Part shown: positions 33,377 through 44,964 of the stretch, one piece after another
Position numbering within the stretch: position 1 is the first letter of the stretch
Layout of the letters: each line of letters begins with the position of its first letter
Assembly: GCF_010365285.1 (NCBI RefSeq)
Contig: NZ_CP048286.1
Span: 3,255,001 to 3,319,000, forward strand
Reading direction: 5' to 3'
Source of the DNA: Paenibacillus rhizovicinus
GTDB taxonomy: Bacteria; Bacillota; Bacilli; Paenibacillales; Paenibacillaceae
Length of the DNA stretch: 64,000 bases
Program-made: the position numbers and the translations under genes
The notes under the pieces: model-generated
Told to the model about the DNA's origin: nothing
What the model saw: only the letters and a program-made list of their open reading frames with translations
The model's database searches: none

Positions 33377-36300
33377 CTACTTGCGTTTCTTCCGGACGAA
33401 AGCCGCCGTCGCATTACCGCCGCCGGACTTCTTCTTGCGCGGCTGCGCGCTGCCTTCGGCCGTTCCTCCGCCGGCGTTAGGTGCCACTTGCAGCTGGCCG
33501 CCTGCCGCGCCGCCGCCCGGTTTCTTGCGGCGGGAGCCTGTGCCGTTACCCTGGCCGCCGCCTTGCGCACCGCCTGCATTTCCGTTTGCCGGTTTATTAC
33601 CCTGAGCGCCTTGACCGCCGCCTTGACCGCCTTGACTGCCCGAACGGGAGCTGCGGCGTCCTGCGCTGGATCTGCCACCGCCATTGCCGCCGCCGAAGCG
33701 ATCTCCGCCTGAACGGCCGCGGCCCGATCCGTCGCGTCTGCCGCGCGAACGGTTCGCGTCGTCCGGATCTTCGCCGTAGTCTTTGAGCGACCCGGCATTG
33801 CGGACCGGCAAGCCCCACATATCGGTGCGAACCGATTTACGGCGTTCGCCGCCGCTACCTTGAGCGCCGCCGCTTGCTTCGCCGCCCGAGCTGCTATCGT
33901 TGCCGAGGAGACGATTCAAATTGAAGTCGTCCTCCGGTTTCCATGCGCGCTGGTCGCGTTGACCGCGCGGCGCGGCTGCCTGCTCCGCAACGCCGCCGTT
34001 AACCGGCTGCTGCCCGCCGCGTTCCTCGCGATTGCCGCGTCTGCGCCCGCGGCGCTCCGCTCCGCTCGCCGCGCCTGCGGCTCCAGCCGCCGCGCCGCCG
34101 CCGGCTTCGCCGCTGCGCGGCCCGCGGCCCCGCGGGCCCGAGCTCGCGCCACGCGCCGCTCCCGCGCCGCCGCGTTCGCTCCGCTGCGCGGAGCCGCTAT
34201 CGCGGCCGGCTCCGCCACGGCCGCCGCGGCCCTCGCCGCGCGCACCGCCCGCGCGCGGCTCGCGCACAACGCTCCGCTGCGCGGAGTTCGCGTCGCTGCT
34301 GCCGCCCCGGCCTCCGCGACCGCCACGGCCGCCGCGCGCAGAACCGCGCTCTCCGCGGCCGCTAAACCCAAGCTCCCGCGCCAGCTCGCCGTTGTCCGCG
34401 CCCTGCTCCAAATTCTCGAGCATCGTGAAGTCGATCGTATGCTCATCCATATTGACGCGCTCCACGCGGATGCGCACCTCATCGCCGATGCGGAACGTCT
34501 TCGACGTCCGCTCGCCGATAAGCAGCATGTGCTGCTCGTGGAAGTGGTAATAATCGTCCGAGAGCTCGCTGAGCCGGATGAGCCCCTCGACCGTATTCGG
34601 CAGCTCCACGAAGATACCGAAGCTCGTCACGCTGCTGATGATGCCTTCGAATTCCTGGCCGACTTTGTCCAGCATATACTCGCATTTCTTCAGCTTCTCC
34701 GTATCGCGCTCCGCGTCTACCGCGACGCGCTCCCGCTCCGAAGACTGCTGCGCAATGTCCGGCATCCGCGCGGCCAGCGCCTCTTGGCGCGGCTCGCTCA
34801 GCGTGCCCTTGCTCTCGAGCACCTCGCGCATAACGCGATGGATGACAAGATCGGGGTAGCGACGGATCGGCGAAGTGAAGTGCGAATAGAATTCTGCGGC
34901 AAGGCCGAAGTGACCGAGGCTTTCCGCGTCGTATTTGGCCTGCTTCATCGAACGCAGCATGACCGTGGAAATAACCGTCTGTTCCTTCGAACCGCGAACG
35001 TCGTCCAGCAGCGTCTGAAGCGCTCTCGGATGAATAACGCTGCCGCCTTTGCCCTTGATCGTATACCCGAAGTTAGCCGCGAACTGCACGAAATGCAGCA
35101 GCTTCTCCTGGTCGGGATTATCGTGCGTCCGGTAGATGAACGGCACCTTCAGCCAATAGAAATGCTCGGCGACCGTTTCGTTCGCCGCCAGCATGAATTC
35201 CTCGATGATCGACTCTGCGATGGAACGCTCGCGTTTCACGATATCGACGGCTTTGCCCGATTCATCGACGATCACCTTCGATTCCACGAAGTCGAAATCG
35301 ATCGCGCCGCGCTTCATGCGCATGCCGCGCAGGCGCATCGCAAGCTCTTCCATCAGCTTGAAGGTATCGACCAGCTCGGCGTAACGCTCCGTTACTTCCG
35401 CGTCCTCGCCTTGCAGGATCTTCCGTACGTTCGTGTACGTCATCCGCTCTTTCGTCCGAATGACGCTCGTGAACACGTCATGGCGAACCCGCTTCAGCGT
35501 CGTCGCGTCGAACTCCATTTCGCAGGACATCGTCAGCCGATCCACTTTGGGATTCAGCGAGCAGATGCCGTTCGACAGACGGTGAGGCAGCATCGGAATA
35601 ACCCGGTCCACGAGATAAACGCTGCAGCCGCGGCGATAGGCTTCTTGGTCCAGCGCCGAGTTCTCGCGCACGTAATAACCGACGTCCGCAATGTGAACGC
35701 CTAGCACGTAGTTGCCGTTCTCCAGCCGTTCGATGTTGACCGCGTCGTCGAGATCCTTGGCATCTTCGCCGTCAATCGTGACGATGACTTTATCCCGCAG
35801 ATCGCGGCGTCCCTGACGCACGATTTCGTCCTCGGTGATCGCGTCCGGCGCTGCTTCCGCTTCTGCCATTACATCATCCGGGAAGCTTTCCGGCAGCTGA
35901 TGCTTACGAATAATAGATAAAATATCGATGCCGGGATCATCTTTATGGCCGAGCACTTCGATAATTTCGCCTTCCGCGGCCGAGCGGCCCTCCGGATACG
36001 AAATAATGCGCGCCACGACCTTTTGTCCCGTGACCGCTCCGTGGAACTGCCCTTGCGGGATGAAAATATCCCGGTTAATCCGTTTGTCGTCCGGCAGCAC
36101 GAAGCCGTATGCTTCGTGGTTCTGGAACGTGCCGACGATCTGCGTCACCGCGCGTTCCACGATGCGCACGATCTCGCCTTCCATGCGGCCGCCCGCCGCG
36201 CTGCGCGACGTAACGCGCACCAGCACGATATCGCCGTTCATCGCGCTCTTCAAATCATGGGCGCCGATATACACGTCCCCATGTCCCTTATCCTCCGGGA

Positions 36301-36553
36301 TAAGAAAAGCAAATCCTTTCGCATGCGCCTGAATCCGTCCGCGTACCAAATGCATCCGTTCGGGAAGGCCATATCGATCGCTGTCATTGCGAACGATTTT
36401 CCCCTCGTTCTCCAGCTCGTTCAGCAAAACCAGAAACGTCCGGAAAGATCCCGCATTGCCCGCTCCGCCAAGCTGCTTATCCAGCTCTTGGTATGTCAAC
36501 GGCTTGTACGTTTGCTCGCGCATATAATCAAGGAGCTGCTGCTCTGTTACCAT
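33377..36553 (-). CDS. rnr: Ribonuclease R with a 327-residue Gly/Arg-rich C-terminal tail
   Basis: A 3'-5' exoribonuclease that degrades structured RNA and takes part in trans-translation. Order: N-terminal HTH (about 1-65), two cold-shock domains (about 68-210), RNB catalytic domain (about 248-580) with the metal-binding [13 protein letters not shown] (Asp261-Asp270), and S1 domain (about 640-715). Ordinary RNase R ends near residue 720-780. Here residues 732-1058 are a low-complexity tail with RGG-type runs ([11 protein letters not shown]), two conserved-looking islands ([31 protein letters not shown]) and a basic end (FVRKKRK). The tail DNA is much more GC-rich than its surroundings. The tail probably binds RNA or promotes clustering, which is an inference. 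Confidence 0.95.
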   Translation of the reverse strand: MVTEQQLLDYMREQTYKPLTYQELDKQLGGAGNAGSFRTFLVLLNELENEGKIVRNDSDRYGLPERMHLVRGRIQAHAKGFAFLIPEDKGHGDVYIGAHDLKSAMNGDIVLVRVTSRSAAGGRMEGEIVRIVERAVTQIVGTFQNHEAYGFVLPDDKRINRDIFIPQGQFHGAVTGQKVVARIISYPEGRSAAEGEIIEVLGHKDDPGIDILSIIRKHQLPESFPDDVMAEAEAAPDAITEDEIVRQGRRDLRDKVIVTIDGEDAKDLDDAVNIERLENGNYVLGVHIADVGYYVRENSALDQEAYRRGCSVYLVDRVIPMLPHRLSNGICSLNPKVDRLTMSCEMEFDATTLKRVRHDVFTSVIRTKERMTYTNVRKILQGEDAEVTERYAELVDTFKLMEELAMRLRGMRMKRGAIDFDFVESKVIVDESGKAVDIVKRERSIAESIIEEFMLAANETVAEHFYWLKVPFIYRTHDNPDQEKLLHFVQFAANFGYTIKGKGGSVIHPRALQTLLDDVRGSKEQTVISTVMLRSMKQAKYDAESLGHFGLAAEFYSHFTSPIRRYPDLVIHRVMREVLESKGTLSEPRQEALAARMPDIAQQSSERERVAVDAERDTEKLKKCEYMLDKVGQEFEGIISSVTSFGIFVELPNTVEGLIRLSELSDDYYHFHEQHMLLIGERTSKTFRIGDEVRIRVERVNMDEHTIDFTMLENLEQGADNGELARELGFSGRGERGSARGGRGGRGGRGGSSDANSAQRSVVREPRAGGARGEGRGGRGGAGRDSGSAQRSERGGAGAARGASSGPRGRGPRSGEAGGGAAAGAAGAASGAERRGRRRGNREERGGQQPVNGGVAEQAAAPRGQRDQRAWKPEDDFNLNRLLGNDSSSGGEASGGAQGSGGERRKSVRTDMWGLPVRNAGSLKDYGEDPDDANRSRGRRDGSGRGRSGGDRFGGGNGGGRSSAGRRSSRSGSQGGQGGGQGAQGNKPANGNAGGAQGGGQGNGTGSRRKKPGGGAAGGQLQVAPNAGGGTAEGSAQPRKKKSGGGNATAAFVRKKRK

Positions 36554-36740
36554 TCTTTCTCACCTCATAATACCGCGATGCCGTCCATCCACAATTGCAG
36601 CAGTCGGTTAATAGATTATTATATACCATATAGTATACACGAAAGCAGGAACCACCATCCGCGGCAGCCCTCAAAATCACAAAATTACCCTCGTGTCATT
36701 AACCTGTTAACATCTTCCATAATCAGAAGGCATTAAAAAA

Positions 36741-36758
36741 AGCGGGCCGTAGCCCGCT
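36741..36758 (-). terminator. Terminator behind secG
   Basis: Stem AGCGGGC / GCCCGCT followed by seven T residues on the minus strand, 14 bp past the secG stop codon. It may attenuate transcription into rnr. Confidence 0.85.
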
Positions 36759-36771
36759 TCCATGCTTGTCA

Positions 36772-37008
36772 TTAAACTTTAACCAAGTATGCAACAACAA
36801 GTGCCAGTATAAAAAAGCCCGCCGCGACAGCAACCGTCAGACGCTGTAGAAACAGGTCCAAGCCGCGCGCTTTCGTTTTTCCGAACAAATGCTCGGCACC
36901 GCCGGAAATTGCACCGGAGAGCCCTGCGCTCTTCCCTTTTTGAAGGAGAACTACGCCAATCAACGCAAGCGCAAAAATAACAAGCAAAATTTTAAACGTA
37001 ATATCCAT
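36772..37008 (-). CDS. secG: Preprotein translocase subunit SecG
   Basis: A 78-residue protein with two membrane helices (about 3-22 and 55-76) and the conserved loop [20 protein letters not shown] typical of SecG. It assists SecYE in protein export. The ATG at 37008 follows AGGAGGTGG; the upstream extension of the frame is not coding. It lies ahead of rnr as in other Firmicutes. Confidence 0.95.
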   Translation of the reverse strand: MDITFKILLVIFALALIGVVLLQKGKSAGLSGAISGGAEHLFGKTKARGLDLFLQRLTVAVAAGFFILALVVAYLVKV

Positions 37009-37123
37009 GGTTCCACCTCCTGCACAAGGAGCAAATTTGTCGTTTGCCGATGCCTTGTCGATAGAGGGGACAAGACCTAGAAACAGCAATCTCATTGTAC
37101 CATAGGGGGGAAATGAATACAAG

Positions 37124-38116
37124 CTAACAGATTTTATCCTTCTGCCAGCGGATGGACTCGTCGAACGGCAGGAAAACGAAGGATTCCCGCTTCCAATAAT
37201 ACTTCAGGTCCTCTCTCGTCCAACCCTCGTAGAGCTCATCCCATTCGAATGGCCCGTGCGGCAGCAGAGATGCCTGTTCGATCGGCTGGCTCGCCGGCTG
37301 ATAACGCAGATCAAGCGACAATCGCACCCGTCCGGGCTGTCGGTTCGGCAGCGCTTTGTGCACGGTCAGACTGTGGAAGATGACCATATCGCCCGCCTCG
37401 TAATCCCCCTCCGCCCATTCGTAGCCGAGGTTGCAGAGAATCGTTTCCAGCCCGCCCGCGCCTTCGGCAGCCGTCACTCCGAGCAGCCCTGCTTGATTGC
37501 TGCCTTCGAGGAGGGAAAGCCCGCCGAGCGAACGCGGCACGTCGCCCATCGGCGCCCAGCAAGTCCAAGTATCGGCACTGCCCTGGATATGCAGAAAATC
37601 CTGATGCGGCGGCGTTACTTTGAGCGATTCGCTTGGCAGCATAATGCGTGCAATATTGCGCGGATGCGGAAACGCGCGCTCGCCGAACAAGACGCCGAAC
37701 ATGGCGAGCAGCTTGGCATGATGCGCGAAGGCGTGGAACTCCTGCAGCTTCTGCACGTTATGATACACCCGCTGCGTCGTGCCGATGCCGTTCCAATTAA
37801 TCTCCTCGGGCGTAAGCTTATTAATGAGGGGCAGATGGCCGATCCCGTCAAGGAGCGGAGAGCCGGCGTCCAGCAGTCCTTCTTGTTGAAGAACGCCCAG
37901 CAGCAGTTCCCGCATTTCCATAATCTCTTCCCGGGCGAAAAAGCGCTTGAAAAATAAATACCCCTTCTCGGCAGCGACTCTCCTCAATTCTGCCGGTTCC
38001 GCCAGCAGCGGCGTCGCATCCTCGAATGACCGCGATGCCGGTTTGATTGCCGGATCCATACCGATCCCTGCCCCTCTTATAAGTTGGTTACTGATTGTCG
38101 GCTTTAACCGCCCCAT
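37124..38116 (-). CDS. Phytanoyl-CoA dioxygenase (PhyH)-family oxygenase
   Basis: A non-heme iron, 2-oxoglutarate-dependent oxygenase-like protein of 330 residues. The facial triad is visible: His171 and Asp173 ([13 protein letters not shown]) and His253 ([12 protein letters not shown]), with Arg in [12 protein letters not shown] for oxoglutarate. The substrate is unknown. An ATG at 38059 has an equally good ribosome site and may be the true start, which would shorten the protein by 19 residues. It is one of four genes inserted between eno and secG. Confidence 0.88.
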   Translation of the reverse strand: MGRLKPTISNQLIRGAGIGMDPAIKPASRSFEDATPLLAEPAELRRVAAEKGYLFFKRFFAREEIMEMRELLLGVLQQEGLLDAGSPLLDGIGHLPLINKLTPEEINWNGIGTTQRVYHNVQKLQEFHAFAHHAKLLAMFGVLFGERAFPHPRNIARIMLPSESLKVTPPHQDFLHIQGSADTWTCWAPMGDVPRSLGGLSLLEGSNQAGLLGVTAAEGAGGLETILCNLGYEWAEGDYEAGDMVIFHSLTVHKALPNRQPGRVRLSLDLRYQPASQPIEQASLLPHGPFEWDELYEGWTREDLKYYWKRESFVFLPFDESIRWQKDKIC

Positions 38117-38253
38117 TCTTGACCCTATGCGCTCATTGTATGCTTAACGCAATCAGAAGTATTTGCAATTACCCGACGACAATTTAACTTTTAGCGACAT
38201 TCCGCAAACGTCTCCGCGCTGCACCGGGACGCTGCGGCACGGTAAATAAAAAC

Positions 38254-38287
38254 GGCCGCTTCCCGCTATTCGCAGGAGGCAGCCGCC
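38254..38287 (-). terminator. Probable terminator of the leucine-rich repeat gene
   Basis: Imperfect stem GGCGGCT / AGCGGCC (one mismatch) followed by TTTTTATTT on the minus strand, just past the stop codon. Confidence 0.5.
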
Positions 38288-38302
38288 TTTAATCATTGCC
38301 TA

Positions 38303-39721
38303 TTATTTGCTCAGCAACACGGCATAGGAACCGCCGTTCTTAAGCGAAACCGTAATGGAGTGCGTCGCTTTGTCGAAGGTGCCCCCGACTTTAACCCATT
38401 TGTTGTCGCCGCCTTGGTACCAGATCGCAAGCTTGTCCGTCTTCGTATTGAACAGCAGCGCTTGCTCGACTTTCAGCGTCAGCGTTCCCGCTTTCGCCTG
38501 GCCGTCGGCCGGCTTGATTTTGTCCAGCCTGTAGATGTAAGAAGCCGGAGACAAGGACGCCGGAATATCGGAATACATCGCATCGTAGGAGTTGATAGCG
38601 AATTTATCCGCGGATTTCACGGTAATCAGCTTCAGCGCGGCCGCTTTCGACGTTTTCACGACCGGCTTGCTCCCGATAACCGTTCCGCCATTCAGCTCGA
38701 TCTGCTTGAACAGCTTCAGCGTTGCAGGCGATTCATAGTTGACCGGGTTGCCTTTGATGTTAATGGAATTGATTTTGTTAGCGATTTGAGACAACCCGCT
38801 GAGATCGGAAATTTTGTTGCCGCTCAGGTTAAGCGTCGTCAGGAACGGATATTGCGTTTGCGCTTGCACGAGTTTAACGATGCCGGAGATATCGGTCAGT
38901 TTGTTGAAGCTGACGTCAAGCTGCTCCAGACGGGTCATTTTCTCGATGCCGTTCAGGTTCGCGAGTCCGTTCTGCTTCATATCCAGCCACAGGTAGGTGC
39001 TGTCCGTCACGGATTTCTTCGCGCCAAGCGCAGTGACCGCGCTCAGATCGCTGAATTGATTGCCGCCGAGCAGTACCGCGCGAGCGTTCTTCAGGTTCTG
39101 GAGCGATTTGATCGACTTCAGCTGGTTGTTAGACAGGTTCAGCTCCTGCAGCTTCGACAGGCCCGCTACTGCGCTCGCATCAGTCAGCTTGTTGTTATTG
39201 ACATATAAGTATTGCAGTTCGGACAAGGACGCAAGCGATTTAATATCTTTCACGGCATTGTTCGACAGATTGAGCGTTTGCAGCTTCTTCAAGCTTTTCA
39301 GCGGTGCCGGGTCCGTCACTTTATTATTGCTCAGGTCGAGCGAGCGGAGACCGCTCAAACCGCTAAGCGGCGCGGCATCGGCGATTTGATTGCTGCCTAG
39401 ATACAGATACTCGAGCTTCGTCAATCCCTTGAGCGGCGCCACGTCCGTAATCTGATTGCGCGGCAGGGAAAGCATGACTAGGCTGGTCGCTTTCTCCAAC
39501 CCTTTGAGCGACTTGATTTTCGCTGCATCGTCGTAATCTTCTACATAGTTGACACGCGCTACGTCAGCCGCCGTCACGTTCTTCTTGCCGGTCGACTCTT
39601 CGATCAGTTTGTTCAGACTTGCATCGGGAAAAATAGCGCTAGCGGCATAAGCGGTTACGCCGAATGCCAGTACGGATGCTGAAACTGCTAAGCTAATGCG
39701 GGTAGAAAGCCTCATCTTCAT
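38303..39721 (-). CDS. Secreted leucine-rich repeat protein
   Basis: A 472-residue exported protein. The signal peptide ends TAYAAS (about 1-27). Residues 75-345 hold about 11 internalin-type repeats of 21-23 residues (LTKLEYLYLGSNQIADAAPL, LRSLDLSNNKVTDPAPL, LQELNLSNNQLKSI). A beta-rich C-terminal region follows (about 375-472), without an LPXTG or SLH anchor. Such repeats mediate protein binding; the partner is unknown. The ATG follows AAGGAG. Confidence 0.9.
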   Translation of the reverse strand: MKMRLSTRISLAVSASVLAFGVTAYAASAIFPDASLNKLIEESTGKKNVTAADVARVNYVEDYDDAAKIKSLKGLEKATSLVMLSLPRNQITDVAPLKGLTKLEYLYLGSNQIADAAPLSGLSGLRSLDLSNNKVTDPAPLKSLKKLQTLNLSNNAVKDIKSLASLSELQYLYVNNNKLTDASAVAGLSKLQELNLSNNQLKSIKSLQNLKNARAVLLGGNQFSDLSAVTALGAKKSVTDSTYLWLDMKQNGLANLNGIEKMTRLEQLDVSFNKLTDISGIVKLVQAQTQYPFLTTLNLSGNKISDLSGLSQIANKINSINIKGNPVNYESPATLKLFKQIELNGGTVIGSKPVVKTSKAAALKLITVKSADKFAINSYDAMYSDIPASLSPASYIYRLDKIKPADGQAKAGTLTLKVEQALLFNTKTDKLAIWYQGGDNKWVKVGGTFDKATHSITVSLKNGGSYAVLLSK

Positions 39722-39889
39722 TGTGAATCTCCTTCTTATTTCCTAGTTTACCACTAATACTAAGAAGACTAGCAATATCTGTCAACCGTTTTCTCAAAAT
39801 TCGACAATTCGTGAAATACCAGTAAGCAGAGTGGATAATCCGTGCTGAAAACTGTCGTTTGTTGCGGAAAAGGCAGCAGAAACGACAAA

Positions 39890-39919
39890 AGCCGCGCTTC
39901 CCGGCTTGGAAGCGCAGCT
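39890..39919 (-). terminator. Terminator of the O-antigen-ligase-like gene
   Basis: A 12-bp stem AGCTGCGCTTCC / GGAAGCGCGGCT (one mismatch) followed by TTTTG on the minus strand. Confidence 0.65.
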
Positions 39920-39950
39920 ATATCATTCTAGTTGAAAAGCGGCAAAATTA

Positions 39951-39998
39951 GAAAGGAAACCAGGAAGGAAACCAAGAAGGAGACCAGGAAGGAAACCA
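39951..39998. repeat. Four 12-bp tandem repeats behind the O-antigen-ligase-like gene
   Basis: Four copies of GGAAGGAAACCA with small variations end 6 bp before the stop codon of the next minus-strand gene, between it and its terminator. Confidence 0.75.
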
Positions 39999-40004
39999 GT
40001 TTCT

Positions 40005-42425
40005 TTAGCTTGCTGCTGTCGTCAGAGATTCGAACGACGCAATCGCATCATCAAAGCTCAAGAAGCGATCTTTGTCCGCTTGGTATTGCTCTTCCGCCTG
40101 GTCCGTCTTGCCTTGCTTGCGGAGAACGACGACCTCCAGCGCGGCTGCTCTGCTTGCCATTGCAACATCATCGGTGTAATCCCCGGTGCTTACGATCGTA
40201 AGCGCGTCCTCGTCTCGCCCCAGCAGATAGGCTGCGATCGCGCCATAATAGGCAGCCGCGGGCTCCATGCGCAGTCCCCTGCCGTTAAAGGCATGCCAGT
40301 CCGACTCCGGCATGCGAGCGTGAAACTCCGCCACTGCCAGACGGTTGCGCTCATAGTGCTGGAGCGCGCTTTGCAGCCCGTACTGCCGGGCCGAGCTGTC
40401 CGAAGCCAACAGCGCGGCATTCACTCGAAGCCGCTCCGCTTCGCCGTACAGGGCAGCGTTGAAGCGATCCAGCCCCAAGGCTTGCTCCGTCAGCCGAATC
40501 GCTTGATTCGCGTCGGCAATCTGATAATAGACCGCCGCGCACTTCTGCAGCAGCGAGGCGTTATGCGGCTCGAGTGCGATCGCTCTGCGCAGCGCACGGT
40601 CTGCGGCGGCCGCATCGTCCTTGTTGCCATTCTCGGTTATATAGCGTACGGCAAAGGCGCCCGCAAGCTGAAGCTCGCGAACGGCTTGAAAACGGTCGAG
40701 CGCGTTCGCCCGCTTCAGAATGGCAATCGCTTCGTCCGTGCTCGCGCGATCGGTTAGCTGCGCGTAAACCGTGTTTGCGGTTATCGATAGCGACGCGATA
40801 CCGAAGGATGCCAGCGCTAGCAGCGCGAATGCGAGACTGGCGGCACGATGCCGCCACCGCGGGATCGCGGGCGCTGCTGCCGCTTGTGACTCGCGCGCTT
40901 CCGCAGGCAGCGCCGCCGCGATCAGCCAGATCAGCAGCAGCCATACATAGCCGAAGGAGAGGTCGAAATCCGTCAGGCTGTGCAGCAGCACGAGCAGCAG
41001 CCCCGTCATCGCCGCCAGCGGCAGCGGATCCGCCTTGCCGCGCTTCCACTGACGGGCTAAGGCGATCAGTACCGCTGCCATCATGGCAGCGAATGCCGCC
41101 AGCCCGATTGTACCGGCGGACACGAGCCATTCCACCCAGCCATTGTGGATTTCGCCCGACTCATAGGGCGTCTGCTGCACTTGCGTGAACAGGATGCGCC
41201 AGCTGCCCCAGCCGTGGCCGAACAGCGGCGAGGTGCGCACGAGGGCCATCGCATCCTGCAGCATGATGAGCCGCTCGCGCAGCGTATCGGTTTGCGCAAG
41301 CGCGGCGATGCTTTGCTTCCACGATGCGGGCAGACTCGCGTACAGCAGGCCATGCCGCATCAGATCCAGCGCGGCCAGCGCCGCGAGCAGCAGCGCGCCT
41401 GCCGGCACGGCCAGCCGCGCATGAGGGCGCGCGGCCAATCGCGCGAAGCGCGGACTTGCGGCGGCGAAGGCCGCGATCGCGCGCGCCGCGGCTGCGCCGA
41501 GCCCGGCGGCGATCAGCGAAGCCGCCGCCAGCACGAGCGGCGCGGCTGCGGAAGGGGCCGCCGCCATTGTCTCTTGCGGCGGCAGGAGCAGCGCCGCCGC
41601 GAAGGCGCAGCCCAGCGCGGCGAGCGCTGCCGCCGCCAGCGCAAGCTGGCGCGCCAGCGGCAGCAGCACGCTGGCGATGAGCAAGGCCGCCGCCAGCGCG
41701 AGCATTGCGCCGCGCGACTGCGACAGCAGCAAGCCGCTTGCGTGCACGCCAAGCGGCGCGGCTTGCAGCAGCATCCCTAAGCTGCGCCGTTTTCGCGCTC
41801 CGCTTGTTTGTGCATGGCCTGTTCGCGCTCCGCTTGTTTGCGCACCGCCTAATTCCCCCCTGCCCGTTTGCCCTTTCCCAACAAGCAGCAGCAGCGACAC
41901 GAGCAGCAGCAGCGCGGACACCCCGCCGAACGTATTCGGATATTGCAGCGCGCCGGCCATTCGCCCGGCCACTACCGTGCCGGCTGAAGGAAGCCAGCCT
42001 GCATAGCCGAGCCAAGCAGCAATCCCGAGCGCCGCCCCGGAAGCTTGTACGATCGCAAGCATGAGCGCGCGGGCATTCGGAACCCGCGTTCTGACCTGGC
42101 GCAGCAGCAGGAAGATGCAGCCATAGGTCGTGAAACGCACGATTTGATCCAATGTCGCTTTAACACTCTCGGCGTGAACCAGCGAAATAGCCAAAACAGC
42201 CGGAAGCAGCAGCGCGAGCGCCGCCCGCTTGCCCCCGCCGCCTCGTACCCGCAGTTCTCCCTTCCGTAGCGCGACAGCCGAAACAACGGCATAGAGTCCC
42301 GTCGCAACAACCGCGATACTATAGAAGTCCTTATCGAAAAACAGTCCCTGCATAAAGCCGCCAACCATTAATAAAGCCGACAACACGATAACAATGATGA
42401 CATTCACGAAGCTTCGCTCCCACAT
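40005..42425 (-). CDS. O-antigen ligase/polymerase-family membrane protein with TPR-like C-terminus
   Basis: An 806-residue protein with about twelve membrane helices (residues 8-510). It has a Wzy_C-type loop containing LFGHGWGSWRILFTQVQQ and ESGEIHNGWVEWLVSAGTIG, where the His is the family hallmark, and a cytoplasmic or outer helical repeat region (about 545-806, TDEAIAILKRANALDRFQAV, NQAIRLTEQALGLDRFNAAL). Relatives join or polymerise surface glycans. The gene is strikingly GC-rich and Ala-rich in its middle part (about 190-350). It stands alone with its own terminator. Confidence 0.88.
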   Translation of the reverse strand: MWERSFVNVIIVIVLSALLMVGGFMQGLFFDKDFYSIAVVATGLYAVVSAVALRKGELRVRGGGGKRAALALLLPAVLAISLVHAESVKATLDQIVRFTTYGCIFLLLRQVRTRVPNARALMLAIVQASGAALGIAAWLGYAGWLPSAGTVVAGRMAGALQYPNTFGGVSALLLLVSLLLLVGKGQTGRGELGGAQTSGARTGHAQTSGARKRRSLGMLLQAAPLGVHASGLLLSQSRGAMLALAAALLIASVLLPLARQLALAAAALAALGCAFAAALLLPPQETMAAAPSAAAPLVLAAASLIAAGLGAAAARAIAAFAAASPRFARLAARPHARLAVPAGALLLAALAALDLMRHGLLYASLPASWKQSIAALAQTDTLRERLIMLQDAMALVRTSPLFGHGWGSWRILFTQVQQTPYESGEIHNGWVEWLVSAGTIGLAAFAAMMAAVLIALARQWKRGKADPLPLAAMTGLLLVLLHSLTDFDLSFGYVWLLLIWLIAAALPAEARESQAAAAPAIPRWRHRAASLAFALLALASFGIASLSITANTVYAQLTDRASTDEAIAILKRANALDRFQAVRELQLAGAFAVRYITENGNKDDAAAADRALRRAIALEPHNASLLQKCAAVYYQIADANQAIRLTEQALGLDRFNAALYGEAERLRVNAALLASDSSARQYGLQSALQHYERNRLAVAEFHARMPESDWHAFNGRGLRMEPAAAYYGAIAAYLLGRDEDALTIVSTGDYTDDVAMASRAAALEVVVLRKQGKTDQAEEQYQADKDRFLSFDDAIASFESLTTAAS

Positions 42426-42509
42426 TCTGGTCTTTTTGCACTATAGCATAGGAGCCTGTCCATACTCTACTGCCATTTGCGAGCCACGGGTCCCCCGACG
42501 CGAAAAAAA

Positions 42510-42543
42510 GCCCCGAAGCTCAGGAAAATCCCAAGCCCGGGGC
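42510..42543 (-). terminator. Terminator of the isomerase-like gene
   Basis: An imperfect GC-rich hairpin (GCCCCGGGCT / AGCTTCGGGGC) followed by seven T residues on the minus strand. Confidence 0.7.
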
Positions 42544-42553
42544 CTTCTTATCC

Positions 42554-43318
42554 TTAAAACCCATTCTCGCGGAAGAAATTCAAGCTCAGCTTCGCGCTCT
42601 CCAGCGACGAATTCTGGAACTGCTCTTGTTCCACGATGAAATACTCGATGCCGACCTGCTCGGCGATTGCGAGCACGCCTTTCAAGTCAACGACGCCGCT
42701 TCCGACTTCCGTATCGCTGCGGCCTACGCCGAAATCTTTAAAATGCGCCAAAGGTACTCGGCCCGCATAACGCGTTACGTAATCAACCGGCTTCTGGCCG
42801 CCCATATGCACCCAACCCAGATCGAATTCGGCAATCAGGTAATCCGCCGAAACTTTCTCGAGCAGCCAGTCGATGACCGGTTTGCCGTCTACTTGCTTGA
42901 ATTCGAAATCGTGGTTGTGGTAACCGTATTTGAGTCCTGCCGCGGTCACTTGCTTGCCTGCGGCTTCCAGGATGCCGGCCAGTTTATTGACGTCGTCCAT
43001 CGTCGGATTTTCCGGCAGCGGCGCCCAAGGCGTTACGATATACTTCAGGCCCAGCTCTTTGGCATACTCGATTTGCTTGTCCAGGTCGGTAGCGATCTTC
43101 TCCGGCTCGCCGAAGTTCAGTCCGACATGCGCCGAAGGCGCTTCCAATTTAAGCTCGTCTAGCAGCGCTTTGAGTTCGTTCGCCGGCGTATTATGATACC
43201 CCGCGAATTCAACTGCCGTGTAACCCATCTCCGCTACTTTGCGAATCGTGCCCAGAAAATCCTTCTCCGTTTGATCACGAAGCGTGTACAATTGCAAGCT
43301 AACTACCGGTTTTGCCAC
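42554..43318 (-). CDS. Sugar phosphate isomerase/epimerase-like TIM-barrel protein
   Basis: A protein of about 254 residues of the xylose-isomerase-like family. It starts SLQLYTLRDQTEKDFLGTIR and shows metal-ligand positions typical of these barrels: AVEFAGYHN, YGYHNHDFEF, IAEFDLGWVHMGG, AHFKDFGV and YFIVEQEQF. It probably isomerises or dehydrates a sugar derivative; the substrate is unknown. I take GTG at 43318, which is spaced five bases from GAGGTGG, rather than the GTG at 43327 that overlaps that site. Confidence 0.87.
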   Translation of the reverse strand: MAKPVVSLQLYTLRDQTEKDFLGTIRKVAEMGYTAVEFAGYHNTPANELKALLDELKLEAPSAHVGLNFGEPEKIATDLDKQIEYAKELGLKYIVTPWAPLPENPTMDDVNKLAGILEAAGKQVTAAGLKYGYHNHDFEFKQVDGKPVIDWLLEKVSADYLIAEFDLGWVHMGGQKPVDYVTRYAGRVPLAHFKDFGVGRSDTEVGSGVVDLKGVLAIAEQVGIEYFIVEQEQFQNSSLESAKLSLNFFRENGF

Positions 43319-43568
43319 AATATCCACCTCGAATAATGAGTATAGTCTGCCATGACATAATAAAAAGAGGAGAGCTGCAGGTCCTTGCGCCCCGCTTCTC
43401 TCCCCTAATTATAGCTGTCCCCCAAGGCGAAACTACCGTACCTTGTGGGACATTCTTTTGCATTTTTGGCTTTCGCCCTCAGCTGCACCTGCAACCAAAG
43501 CTTATGCTCCCGATGTAGTTTTGCTAGGGGATGCCGGAATGATCCGGCAATCCAATCCCGCAAACCTT

Positions 43569-44876
<1,308 letters not shown>

Positions 44877-44964
44877 TTAAAATTTATCGTTTTGTTTGCG
44901 GCCGGACGCGCCGATCGCGGCACAGTCCGACCGGACTTAATCGTTATCGATTGTACTGTATCTC

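Noticed and set aside
33860..35704. 614-codon open frame on the plus strand opposite rnr
   Set aside because: It is an antisense shadow of the GC-rich rnr gene; composition is Ala/Arg/Leu-biased and no family features or ribosome site are seen.
43532..43551. Terminator of eno
   Set aside because: The hairpin TGCCGG/CCGGCA is perfect but short and lacks a T-run on the minus strand, so I did not list it.
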